From positions 1-6,519 of the forward strand of contig QHQV01000101.1 in the NCBI GenBank assembly GCA_003219945.1: 6,519 nt of DNA. Reading direction: 5' to 3'. Positions 1-5,862 of this stretch are shown here, piece by piece; within the stretch, counting starts at the first letter, position 1, and every line of letters begins with the position of its first letter. The notes beneath the pieces were generated by a model. That model was not told the origin of the DNA. It searched no databases and saw only the letters and a list, made by a program, of their open reading frames with translations. Origin of the DNA: Verrucomicrobiota bacterium. GTDB taxonomy: Bacteria; Verrucomicrobiota; Verrucomicrobiia; Chthoniobacterales; UBA10450. The position numbers were made by a program, and so were the translations under genes.

Positions 1-1
1 G

Positions 2-1663
2 ACAAACCTGACGAGATTCACCCGAATGCTTCAGGGGCAACGCGATTTCCTCACCGTTGGCAAACTGATTTTGTCGGAGCTGGCGCAGCTGGTTTCGGCG
101 CAGCAGGGTGCGTTCTACATGATCGATGCTTCGAACGCAGAGTCTGAACTCAACCTACTTGCAAGCTATGCTCGCCACGAGGGGAATGGCGCGAAGAACC
201 GTTTCAAAATGGGCGAAGGATTGGTAGGACAAGCGGCACTGGAAAAGCGGCGCATCCTTTTGACCGATGTGCGAGGCAGTTACGTGAAGATAAGTTCCGG
301 CCTGGTCGAATTTCGCCCGTTGAACGTCGTCGTGCTGCCGATTCTGTTCGAAGGCGAAGTCAAAGCGGTCATGGAACTTTCTTCAGTTGAGCGGTTCAGC
401 CCGGCGCACCAGGCATTTTTGGATCAATTGACCGAAAGCATCGGTATCGTGCTCAACACGATCGAAGCAAGCACGCGAACAGAAAACCTCCTCAAGCAGT
501 CGCAATCGCTGGCGAGCGAGCTACAAAAAACCAATCTGGAGCTGGAAGAGAAGGCGCGCTCGAATCTCGCCAAAGATCAATTTCTCGCCATGTTGAGTCA
601 CGAGTTGCGCACGCCTCTCACGCCCGTGCTTGCTTCTGCTCTCGAGCTGGAGAATGAACCGGACGTCCGTCAGGATGTTCGCGAATCGCTGCAGATGATT
701 CGTCGCAACGTGGAATTGGAAGCGCGACTCATCGACGACTTGCTGGATCTGACGCGTATCGATCGGGGCAAAGTGCAGCTGAACTTTGAAATCGTTGATG
801 CAGATACGTTGCTGCAAAACGCGCTCGAAATCTGTCAGCCGGAGATCGATCGAAAACATCTGAGGCCGTCCCTCAATCTCAGCGCGAAAAGAGTGCATAT
901 GCGCGCAGACCCGGCGCGACTGCAGCAAATTTTTTGGAACTTGATCAACAACGCGGTGAAATTCACGCCGCCGAACGGGCAAATCACGATTAGCACGAGC
1001 AACGATTCATCTGATAAATTGTGCGTCGAGATTGCCGATACCGGCATGGGAATTGAGCCGGAGGCGTTGCCAAAAATTTTCGACGCTTTCGAACAAGGCG
1101 GCCGAACGCAATTAGGTGGGCTGGGTCTCGGGCTGGCGATCAGCAAAACTCTCGTTGAAGCACATAGAGGAACGATTACTGCGCAAAGTCCCGGCCGAAA
1201 CAAAGGTTCGACCTTCGCGTTGGCTTTTCCCACCTGTGAAAAAGCGGAGACGCAGATCGCTCCGGCGCAGTTGCCGACTTTCGCCGAACGCCAGCCCATG
1301 CGGATTCTGTTGGTCGAAGATCATGAAGACACCAATCGCTCCCTTACGAGTCTGCTTCGACGGCGAGGTCATTACGTGCAATCGGCACTCACTTGCCAAT
1401 CCGCCCTCGAGGTCAGCGCGAAAGAGCAATTCGACGTGCTCATCAGCGACTTGGGTTTACCCGATGGGAGTGGAATCGATCTGATCCAGAAGCTCGCCTC
1501 AAAACCCGCTCTCGGAATTGCTCTCACCGGTTTTGGGATGGAACAGGATATCCGCAAAAGCCGCGAGGTAGGCTTCCAGCATCACCTGGTAAAACCGATC
1601 GACCTGAACAAGCTCGAGTCCCTCATTCAACAAGGCGCCGTATCGTTGTCGGCGTCTAAATAA
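2..1663 (+). CDS. Hybrid sensor histidine kinase/response regulator (GAF-HisKA-HATPase-REC), 5' partial
   Basis: This is a cytoplasmic phosphorelay kinase: it should autophosphorylate on a histidine and pass the phosphate to its own receiver domain. The first ATG is at 26, but the frame is open to the left edge, and the residues before that ATG (TNLTRFTR, then MLQGQRD) match the linker that usually joins HAMP repeats to a GAF domain in long hybrid kinases. The gene therefore almost certainly starts upstream. Numbering from the ATG at 26: GAF about 8-148; coiled-coil linker about 150-183; H-box with His192 (SHELRTP); N-box Asn305/Asn309 (WNLINNAVKF); G1 box DTGMG 338-342; F-box IFDAFEQ 351-357; G2 box GGLGLGL 364-370; receiver 425-535 with acidic pair Glu431/Asp432, phospho-acceptor Asp475, Thr501 and Lys523. 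All catalytic residues are present, so it should be active. The stimulus is unknown because the sensory N-terminus is missing, and no cognate output regulator lies next to it. Confidence 0.95.
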   Translation, partial: TNLTRFTRMLQGQRDFLTVGKLILSELAQLVSAQQGAFYMIDASNAESELNLLASYARHEGNGAKNRFKMGEGLVGQAALEKRRILLTDVRGSYVKISSGLVEFRPLNVVVLPILFEGEVKAVMELSSVERFSPAHQAFLDQLTESIGIVLNTIEASTRTENLLKQSQSLASELQKTNLELEEKARSNLAKDQFLAMLSHELRTPLTPVLASALELENEPDVRQDVRESLQMIRRNVELEARLIDDLLDLTRIDRGKVQLNFEIVDADTLLQNALEICQPEIDRKHLRPSLNLSAKRVHMRADPARLQQIFWNLINNAVKFTPPNGQITISTSNDSSDKLCVEIADTGMGIEPEALPKIFDAFEQGGRTQLGGLGLGLAISKTLVEAHRGTITAQSPGRNKGSTFALAFPTCEKAETQIAPAQLPTFAERQPMRILLVEDHEDTNRSLTSLLRRRGHYVQSALTCQSALEVSAKEQFDVLISDLGLPDGSGIDLIQKLASKPALGIALTGFGMEQDIRKSREVGFQHHLVKPIDLNKLESLIQQGAVSLSASK

Positions 1664-1704
1664 TCAACGATCCGCTTCGTGGTAAATTGCGCGCCTCCTA
1701 CTTT

Positions 1705-1716
1705 CGGCAGTGAAAA
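1705..1716 (+). repeat. 12-bp direct repeat CGGCAGTGAAAA, left copy
   Basis: CGGCAGTGAAAA recurs exactly at 1963-1974, 258 bp away. In both copies it is preceded by TTTC, with an extra C before the right copy. The two copies bracket the heptad repeat and the tRNA fragment. They could mark the ends of a small inserted or duplicated segment, but a 12-bp match could also be a dispersed repeat or chance. Confidence 0.5.
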
Positions 1717-1751
1717 TTGGACGTTGGACATTGAATGTTCGATGTTCGCGC
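1717..1751 (+). repeat. Degenerate 7-bp tandem repeat (TTGGACG-like)
   Basis: Five consecutive units can be read: TTGGACG, TTGGACA, TTGAATG, TTCGATG and TTCGCGC. The pattern is a strict 7-bp period beginning with TT, with drift inside each unit. From memory, strings of this kind are common between genes in some soil Verrucomicrobia; I could not check this. The function is unknown. Confidence 0.65.
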
Positions 1752-1762
1752 GTTCCCGCGCG
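1747..1762. repeat. CGCGCG hairpin
   Basis: CGCGCG, a TTCC loop and CGCGCG form a perfect 6-bp stem with a four-base loop, placed between the heptad repeat and the tRNA-like sequence. No T-run follows on either side, so it is not a standard intrinsic terminator. It lies 83 bp after the kinase stop codon and may affect the 3' end of that transcript. Confidence 0.4.
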
Positions 1763-1764
1763 TC

Positions 1765-1805
1765 GGGCCTCTAACTCAGCGGTTAGAGCAGGGGACCCGT
1801 AATTC
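1765..1805 (+). pseudogene. tRNA fragment (5' half, Met- or Thr-like)
   Basis: The segment reads as a tRNA 5' half: acceptor strand GGGCCTC, TA, D-arm ACTC-AGCGGTTA-GAGC, A26, anticodon 5' stem GGGGA and a seven-base loop CCCGTAA. The D-loop keeps A14, the GG pair and A21. The fragment is degenerate: base 10 is A, giving an A-C mismatch in the D-stem, and position 33 is C instead of the near-universal T. After the loop the sequence (TTCAAG) does not pair with GGGGA, and no T-arm or acceptor 3' strand follows. As written the anticodon would be CGT (Thr), but the rest resembles a GGGCC-type tRNA-Met. It cannot be a functional tRNA. tRNA halves are often left at integration sites of mobile elements. 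Confidence 0.6.
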
Positions 1806-1962
1806 AAGAAAGCGGTTTTGCGCTTGTTTCACCGCGTTGCGTAGCGTTGCTGACGCCAGGTGTTCAGCCTTTCACATTCGCGCCGGGTTGCGCAGAATTG
1901 CGCGATTTTGCAGCAAAAATTTCACAGACCGTACAAAACGTTCTGGAATCTTTCGCTGTTTC

Positions 1963-1974
1963 CGGCAGTGAAAA
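1963..1974 (+). repeat. 12-bp direct repeat CGGCAGTGAAAA, right copy
   Basis: This is an exact second copy of the sequence at 1705-1716. It lies about 30 bp before the first sulfotransferase start. A short frame read through this copy (GTG at 1968, VKKAKTKSQQNRT) ends in a TGA at 2031-2033 that overlaps an ATG at 2030 in the sulfotransferase frame. Confidence 0.5.
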
Positions 1975-2005
1975 AGGCAAAAACTAAGTCTCAGCAAAAC
2001 AGGAC

Positions 2006-3547
2006 ATGCGATTACCAAGTTACAACAAAATGAAGGACGAGACGAATAGAGAAATCAAGTGGGTTGCTATAGTGGCGACTTTCTTCGTGCTGGCATCACT
2101 CAGTAGCGCAACAGCTCAGAGGCCCCTACCGGCCCCGCGATCGCACCTGCAAGATTTCTCTGCTGAGGTGTTCGAGGGTCCCACGCCCTTCATCCGTTTC
2201 GTCCACACCAACGTCGACGATATAAACGGGTTCAGTTTCGCCCAATTCCTGATTTTCCCCAAACCCGGGTCGGCCACACGGCCCATCAAGGTGCATTACG
2301 GGCGGTCTTATTCGGAAGCGCGAGGTTATTTCGACTCCCAAACGGGCAAACTCATCATCCCGATCTTCGGGCTGTATGCTGGCCGCCCAAACCGCGTCAC
2401 AATTGACCTTCGCTTCACCAACCGATTTCACCCCATTAAAAGATTGCGCATGCTCATCACGACCCCTGCCTATGACGGAGGCACTTACTCCCATCCCAGT
2501 GTCGTGCAGCCGCGGTTACCAGGCACCACTCTGAGCTACGATTTTATTCTCCTGAAGAACCTTGCCGATCCTACCACGCCTATCATTATCGACAGTGACG
2601 CCGAAGTCCGTTGGGTCGGCACAGCGGGAGTAGGGGTCACGAGTTGCATGATGTTCGACAATGCATTTTACCTCGCCTGGGGCAGCCAACTGCTTCGCAC
2701 TGAGTTCGATGGGCGCACGTATGTAATGGCCGACTACGCCAACATGGGCGTCGTCGATTTTCATCACAACATCGACCCGGGCCGGGACGGAATGATCCTT
2801 GACGTGGATACCGTTACCCAAACTGAGAGCGTTAACATGGAGGTCGACGCCGGCGGCAATATCCTTCGGACTTGGAATCTAGCGGACATCATCAGCGACG
2901 CGATGATTGCCGGTGGGGACGATCCACACCAGTTCGTGTATCGCGCGCCTGTCGATTGGTTTCACAATAACGCCTGCGCCTACCGCAGTTCTGACAAGTC
3001 GCTGATCGTCTCCAGCCGAGAAAACTTTGTTATCGCGGTCGATTACGACTCCGGAATCATTAAATGGATTCTAGGCGACCCGACAAAGCACTGGTATCAG
3101 TTCCCTTCGCTGCGTCAGTTCTCCCTCACTCTGCCCCCGGGCACATTGCCCCCCATCGGCCAGCATGCGCTGTCCGTGCCCGGCGATCAACTACTGCTGT
3201 TCGACGACGGAACCGGCAGCGTTTTTCAGCAACCGCCGGGAGAAACACGCAATTACAGCGCTCCTCGCAAATATCAGCTCGATTTGGGTGCTCGCAGAGC
3301 GACCGAGATTTGGCATTATTACGCTGATCCGAGTGTTTATAGCCCGTTCTGCAGCAGTGTTTACGAAGACGCGCCAAACAATTACCTCATCGATTACACG
3401 CAGGCTGGCCCTTATATCTATACTGGTATCGTTGCTCTCGACCCCTCGGGTAACGTTGCCTTTAACTACCAATATGAGTTACTGGGTTTTTGTGCCACCG
3501 CTTGGAACGCGATCCAGATCCATTGGGAGAACCTGAATCTGGAGTAA
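2006..3547 (+). CDS. Exported aryl-sulfate sulfotransferase (ASST family)
   Basis: ASST enzymes transfer sulfate from one phenolic sulfate ester to another phenol without PAPS, through a sulfo-histidine intermediate, usually in the periplasm. The 513-residue product starts with a Sec signal peptide: charged REIK at 15-18, a hydrophobic core about 19-34, and a cleavage site after ATA near residue 37. An N-terminal beta-rich domain (about 50-155) is followed by a propeller-like domain. Family catalytic residues are visible: His253/His254 (VDFHHN), His320 (DWFHNN), Arg338 (SSREN) and the presumed nucleophile His387 (GQHALS, before LLLFDDG). The 18-residue spacing from His320 to Arg338 equals that between His356 and Arg374 of E. 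coli AssT. The C-terminal CATAWNA end looks complete, although the protein is shorter than E. coli AssT. Its Cys residues (214, 324, 449, 496) do not form a close pair just before the active histidine. AGGA lies only one base before this ATG, so ATG 2030 (residue 9), giving a typical 30-residue signal peptide, is an equally good start. No dsb or sulfatase partner gene is nearby. Confidence 0.88.
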   Translation: MRLPSYNKMKDETNREIKWVAIVATFFVLASLSSATAQRPLPAPRSHLQDFSAEVFEGPTPFIRFVHTNVDDINGFSFAQFLIFPKPGSATRPIKVHYGRSYSEARGYFDSQTGKLIIPIFGLYAGRPNRVTIDLRFTNRFHPIKRLRMLITTPAYDGGTYSHPSVVQPRLPGTTLSYDFILLKNLADPTTPIIIDSDAEVRWVGTAGVGVTSCMMFDNAFYLAWGSQLLRTEFDGRTYVMADYANMGVVDFHHNIDPGRDGMILDVDTVTQTESVNMEVDAGGNILRTWNLADIISDAMIAGGDDPHQFVYRAPVDWFHNNACAYRSSDKSLIVSSRENFVIAVDYDSGIIKWILGDPTKHWYQFPSLRQFSLTLPPGTLPPIGQHALSVPGDQLLLFDDGTGSVFQQPPGETRNYSAPRKYQLDLGARRATEIWHYYADPSVYSPFCSSVYEDAPNNYLIDYTQAGPYIYTGIVALDPSGNVAFNYQYELLGFCATAWNAIQIHWENLNLE

Positions 3548-3818
3548 TGCGCTCCTTGAGTCTCCTGTGGCGGCGGTCCACTAGCGGCTTCGCGGACTTT
3601 CTCCTCAACCAAGCAGAATCGAACACTGCTGCTTTGGTTCTGCCCATTAGCAGCTCACCGGCAAGTTGATGAGCGACGTAGACGGACCTCAAAAGCAGAA
3701 ACGGCGATGACGGTTAGGCCAAGCTCACGGGCCCGGCTGCGGCCGGTCCTCGATCAGATTAAAAGCCGAAATGATCATCGCCGCCCGATTAAAGGTAATA
3801 ATATACTTCACACTACGC
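3548..3818. other. Intergenic region before the IS remnant
   Basis: I find no credible gene here. Besides the hairpin at 3607-3639, there is a short GC-rich stem CCGGC-TGCG-GCCGG (3733-3746). An AT-rich stretch around 3790-3810 lies just before the presumed IS end. Confidence 0.5.
3607..3639 (+). terminator. Possible hairpin terminator after the sulfotransferase
   Basis: AACCAAGCAG (3607-3616) pairs with CTGCTTTGGTT (3629-3639), giving a 10-bp stem with one bulged T and a 12-base loop, about 60 bp after the sulfotransferase stop. No clear T-run follows it, so termination here is only a possibility. Confidence 0.25.
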
Positions 3819-4784
3819 GGCTCTGTTAAAACGGTGGCATGAATACGCAAAAATCATGCGTTTGAATTTCATGTGGTCGATTCTTTGGCCTGATGGCGTT
3901 GTCAGATGTCCCCGTTGCGGTTCTGAAAACGTTTTCTTTTTGTCGACGCGCAAGATTTGGAAGTGCAAGGCGAAGCACGGAAAGCAGCAATTTTCCGTAA
4001 AGGTCGGAACCGTTTTAGAAGATTCGCCTATCGCGCTGGGTAAATGGCTGTCCGCCTTTTGGCTGATTGCCAACGCTAAGAACGGAATCAGTTCTTACGA
4101 GCTACACCGTTCGATTGGCGTTACGCAAAAGACTGCTTGGTTCATGCTGCATCGTATTCGCTTGGCAATGCAAGACGGCTCGATTGAGAAGTTCTCAGGC
4201 AAAGTCGAAGCGGATGAAACTTTCATTGGCGGCAGAGCGCGAAATATGCACGCCGACAAAAGAGCGAAAACAAGGTCTTTGTAAAAAGGACGCGGCTATA
4301 TCGGCAAAGTGGCGGTCATGGGATTACTAGAACACAATTCACCCGAAAGAGCATCGCGCATCAAACTGCGTGTTGTCAGAAACACTCGCCGCGCTGGGTT
4401 GCACAAGCACATCAAAAACGAAGTGGTGGAAGGCTGCGAAATTTTCACGGATGCGCTCCCTTCGTACACCGGATTAGAGCAGGTATACATTCACAACGTA
4501 ATCGATGATGCCGAGTGCTACGCGAAGGGATATGTCCACACGAACGGATTGGAAACTTCTGGTCGCTACTGAAGCGCGGGATTAGGGGAACGTATGTGAG
4601 TGTCGAGCCTTTTCACTTGTTCCGGTATCTGGATAAACAATCTTTCCGATTTACCGAGCGCAAAGACAACGGTGCTGGGCGATTCGTGAAAGTCGTTGCC
4701 GGAGTGATCGGAAAAGCTCTGCGTTATGCCAAGCTGATCGGCAAGAGTGGCGGGGATGGTCTTCCACAAAAGACAATATCGTAG
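3819..4784 (+). mobile_element. IS1595-family insertion sequence remnant
   Basis: The element is recognised by its transposase. The left boundary is tentative: GGCTCTGTTAAAACGGTGGC at 3819-3838 has the look and position of a terminal repeat about 20-40 bp before the transposase frame. No inverted partner (ending in ACAGAGCC) was found downstream of the transposase up to about 5 kb, and no 8-bp target duplication could be paired. The right end therefore seems lost or strongly diverged, and I set the right limit at the transposase stop. With a broken transposase and no matching ends, the copy should be immobile by itself. Confidence 0.6.
3856..4784 (+). pseudogene. IS1595-family transposase, broken by a stop and a frameshift
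   Basis: The product would cut and join the ends of its IS. Read through, it shows the family plan: WPDG at 11-14; a zinc ribbon with Cys18, Cys21, Cys37 and probably His41; then GISSYEL and GVTQKTAWFMLHRIR; then the RNase H-fold core. The first catalytic Asp is in EADETFIGG (Asp120), the second in FTDALPSY (codon 4450), and the third position is Asn in HTNG (codon 4543), as in DDN members of the family. Two lesions are clear. A TAA at 4282-4284 interrupts the frame between DKRAK and the continuation in the same frame (KGRGYIGKVAVMG). One A is missing in the run at 4553-4555, so the expected GLENFWSLLKRG is split: the first frame ends at 4572 and the rest (FWSLLKRG onward) continues in another frame to 4784. 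The N-terminus before WPDG is about ten or more residues shorter than usual and may be degraded too. ATG 3856 is only the first available start. Confidence 0.9.
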
Positions 4785-4820
4785 TTCACGCAGACGTGGC
4801 TGCTGAATCATCTCGGATTT

Positions 4821-4853
4821 GAAACTGACTGACACTCAGTCGGACTCAGTTTC
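4821..4853. repeat. Nested inverted repeat at the IS/downstream-gene junction
   Basis: GAAACTGA (4821-4828) is the inverse of TCAGTTTC (4846-4853). Inside, GACTGA-CAC-TCAGTC (4827-4841) forms a second perfect 6-bp stem. The two folds exclude each other. The sequence lies between the end of the dead transposase and the stop of the convergent minus-strand gene at 4836, so it could end transcripts from either side, but no T-run is present. It could also be IS-end debris. Confidence 0.4.
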
Positions 4854-5072
4854 GTGGAGCCACGGCAGTCCCTGTTGATTCACCCATTTTCCAAAATCAC
4901 TCCGAATGACGGCAAGCAGTTCTGCTTTGGCGCAATGGTACTTGCGGCAGGCTTCTGATATTGCCGCATCGTATTCCTGCTGTGTTTTGACGAATTCGCT
5001 AGCTGATAGCCTTGGCTCTCTAAGCCGATACTTTAGATCGTGAATCTTCTCGATCAGGTGAGGTCTCGGCAC
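4836..5072 (-). CDS. Unknown small protein (or 3' part of the neighbouring gene)
   Basis: I do not recognise this 78-residue protein. It is soluble, strongly helical and rich in charged residues; a helical stretch covers about 5-60 and the tail has two tryptophans (Trp63, Trp71). There is no signal peptide or membrane segment. The only start that keeps it separate is a GTG at 5072, without a clear ribosome site. That start lies inside the end of the upstream gene on the same strand, overlapping by 53 bases. The 53-base overlap, the weak start and the similar helical character raise the possibility that both are one protein of about 230 residues split by an indel near 5055-5072. Joining the frames would need one base too many or two too few, unlike the single-base losses elsewhere in the window. 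Its stop lies within the inverted repeat at 4821-4853. Confidence 0.5.
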   Translation of the reverse strand: MPRPHLIEKIHDLKYRLREPRLSASEFVKTQQEYDAAISEACRKYHCAKAELLAVIRSDFGKWVNQQGLPWLHETESD

Positions 5073-5499
5073 GGAAAATGTCCTCAGATAGTTCTTTTAT
5101 ACGATCTTCTGAAACCTGCCCATGCCATTCATCAAACGTATTGTGTAAATCTCTTAAGAGAGCGTCCAGAAGGTCTTTGTGGAATCCATCTTTCGCCAAA
5201 TCTTCAGATTTATGTTCCGTAGTGGCAATTTGCAGCATTGTTCCAAAACTGATTAGACCACATAGACACGCCTTGTGGAACTTCCAATCGAATGGATCCG
5301 GGGATTGCCTGGTCATTCTGCGTTCCTCAACACGTCGAAAAGCCTTTATTGATAGCTTCCACTGTCCGAAAAGCGATGCTAACTCCTCGCGATGTTCTTC
5401 TGCTTCGAGGTCTTGGAGCAAGCTCTTCACAAACTCCCAATCGCGAGCGCTCCGAGGAGCTATTTCCGGAAGATACGTTTGAGTTGCTGTCGCACCCAT
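5020..5499 (-). CDS. Unknown helical protein
   Basis: I do not recognise this 159-residue protein. It appears almost all-helical and charged, with one hydrophobic stretch (about 77-92, ACLCGLISFGTMLQIA) that is too short and isolated to call a membrane segment. It has no signal peptide. Positions 22-66 look like an amphipathic or coiled helix. The ATG at 5499 is the first in frame; no Shine-Dalgarno is evident in the AACGAAACGAAACGACGCTT before it. The last 15 or so residues (TSPDREDSRSKVSA) look less structured than the rest and lie in the overlap with the next frame, as expected if the reading frame has been shifted there. The setting between an IS remnant and a small-protein/HEPN pair suggests accessory cargo. 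No function can be assigned. Confidence 0.55.
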   Translation of the reverse strand: MGATATQTYLPEIAPRSARDWEFVKSLLQDLEAEEHREELASLFGQWKLSIKAFRRVEERRMTRQSPDPFDWKFHKACLCGLISFGTMLQIATTEHKSEDLAKDGFHKDLLDALLRDLHNTFDEWHGQVSEDRIKELSEDIFRAETSPDREDSRSKVSA

Positions 5500-5703
5500 A
5501 AGCGTCGTTTCGTTTCGTTGTCCAAGTTAGACTCTAGACATCTGGTCTGCGCTCAAATGTCAATAGCAAAATACACGCATTGCGTTTGGATGCTAGAGGA
5601 GTCGAACGTCGCCCACCGTTTCGGCCCAAAATGAACTCGGAGTAAAGCCTGCTTTGATCAACATGATCTAGCCTTTTATTGACTCCGTAGTAGTTTGCAG
5701 TCA
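5500..5703. other. Intergenic region, no gene seen
   Basis: This is the space between the divergent unknown gene (ending at 5499) and the small plus-strand gene (from 5704). It should contain the promoters of both, but I could not identify clear -35/-10 boxes. A minus-strand frame at 5534-5740 is short, has no recognisable content and runs antisense to the start of the small gene. Confidence 0.4.
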
Positions 5704-5862
5704 GTGGAACAGCCGAAGCCACTAGAAGACGAGACGCCATTCGAGCGATTCAAGCGGCTGACGACTAAGGTCGTTTCAGTTCCTCGTTCTGAGATTCAGA
5801 AGCGGGAAACGCAATGGAAGAACGGGCGCAAGCAGCACAAGAGCCACAAGCGGCTTCGCTAG
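5704..5862 (+). CDS. Small basic protein, possible antitoxin-like
   Basis: This 52-codon gene has a GTG start at 5704; a TTG at 5695 is the only other in-frame start before the TGA at 5680. The product is acidic at the N-terminus, then has a core TPFERFKRLTTKVVSVPRSE (11-30) followed by IQKRE and a basic Lys/His/Arg-rich tail. The pattern TPFERF...VVSVP+SEI.KRE is one I know from many small conserved proteins of cyanobacteria, planctomycetes and other environmental bacteria, some of them next to toxin genes; that link is from memory, not a search. The helical core and basic tail would suit an antitoxin or nucleic-acid-binding peptide. Its TAG stop shares a CTAG with the stop of the convergent HEPN-type gene, so the two 3' ends overlap by four bases. 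There is no evident ribosome site. The gene is probably real because of the family-like motif; the function is open. Confidence 0.6.
   Translation: MEQPKPLEDETPFERFKRLTTKVVSVPRSEIQKRETQWKNGRKQHKSHKRLR

Larger units (their letters stand above)
1664..2005. other. Intergenic region with repeats and a tRNA fragment
   Basis: These 342 bases separate the kinase from the sulfotransferase. They hold a heptad tandem repeat (1717-1751), a GC hairpin (1747-1762), a tRNA-like 5' half (from 1765) and two copies of a 12-bp direct repeat (1705 and 1963). From about 1806 to 1962 I see nothing recognisable. A 78-codon reading frame (1735-1971) crosses the repeat and the tRNA piece and is not credible as a gene. 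No convincing intrinsic terminator for the kinase was found. Confidence 0.6.

Noticed and set aside
521..1557. Several long frames inside the kinase on both strands
   Set aside because: They are shadows of the kinase, which has all its domain motifs in one frame.
1735..1971. A 78-codon plus-strand frame in the intergenic region
   Set aside because: It runs through the heptad repeat, the hairpin and the tRNA fragment, is Arg-rich without any motif, and has no ribosome site.
2126..3536. Frames on both strands within the sulfotransferase
   Set aside because: The ASST active-site residues and signal peptide are all in the 2006-3547 frame; the others lack motifs.
3819..4860. A full IS with paired terminal repeats
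   Set aside because: I searched by eye for the inverse of GGCTCTGTTAAAACGG downstream of the transposase and found no acceptable match.
5589..5610. A T-arm lookalike on the minus strand (GTTCGACTCC)
   Set aside because: The flanking bases do not form a T-stem, and no D-arm, anticodon arm or acceptor stem is present.
5534..5740. A 68-codon minus-strand frame
   Set aside because: No recognisable motif, and it lies partly antisense to the better supported small gene at 5704-5862.
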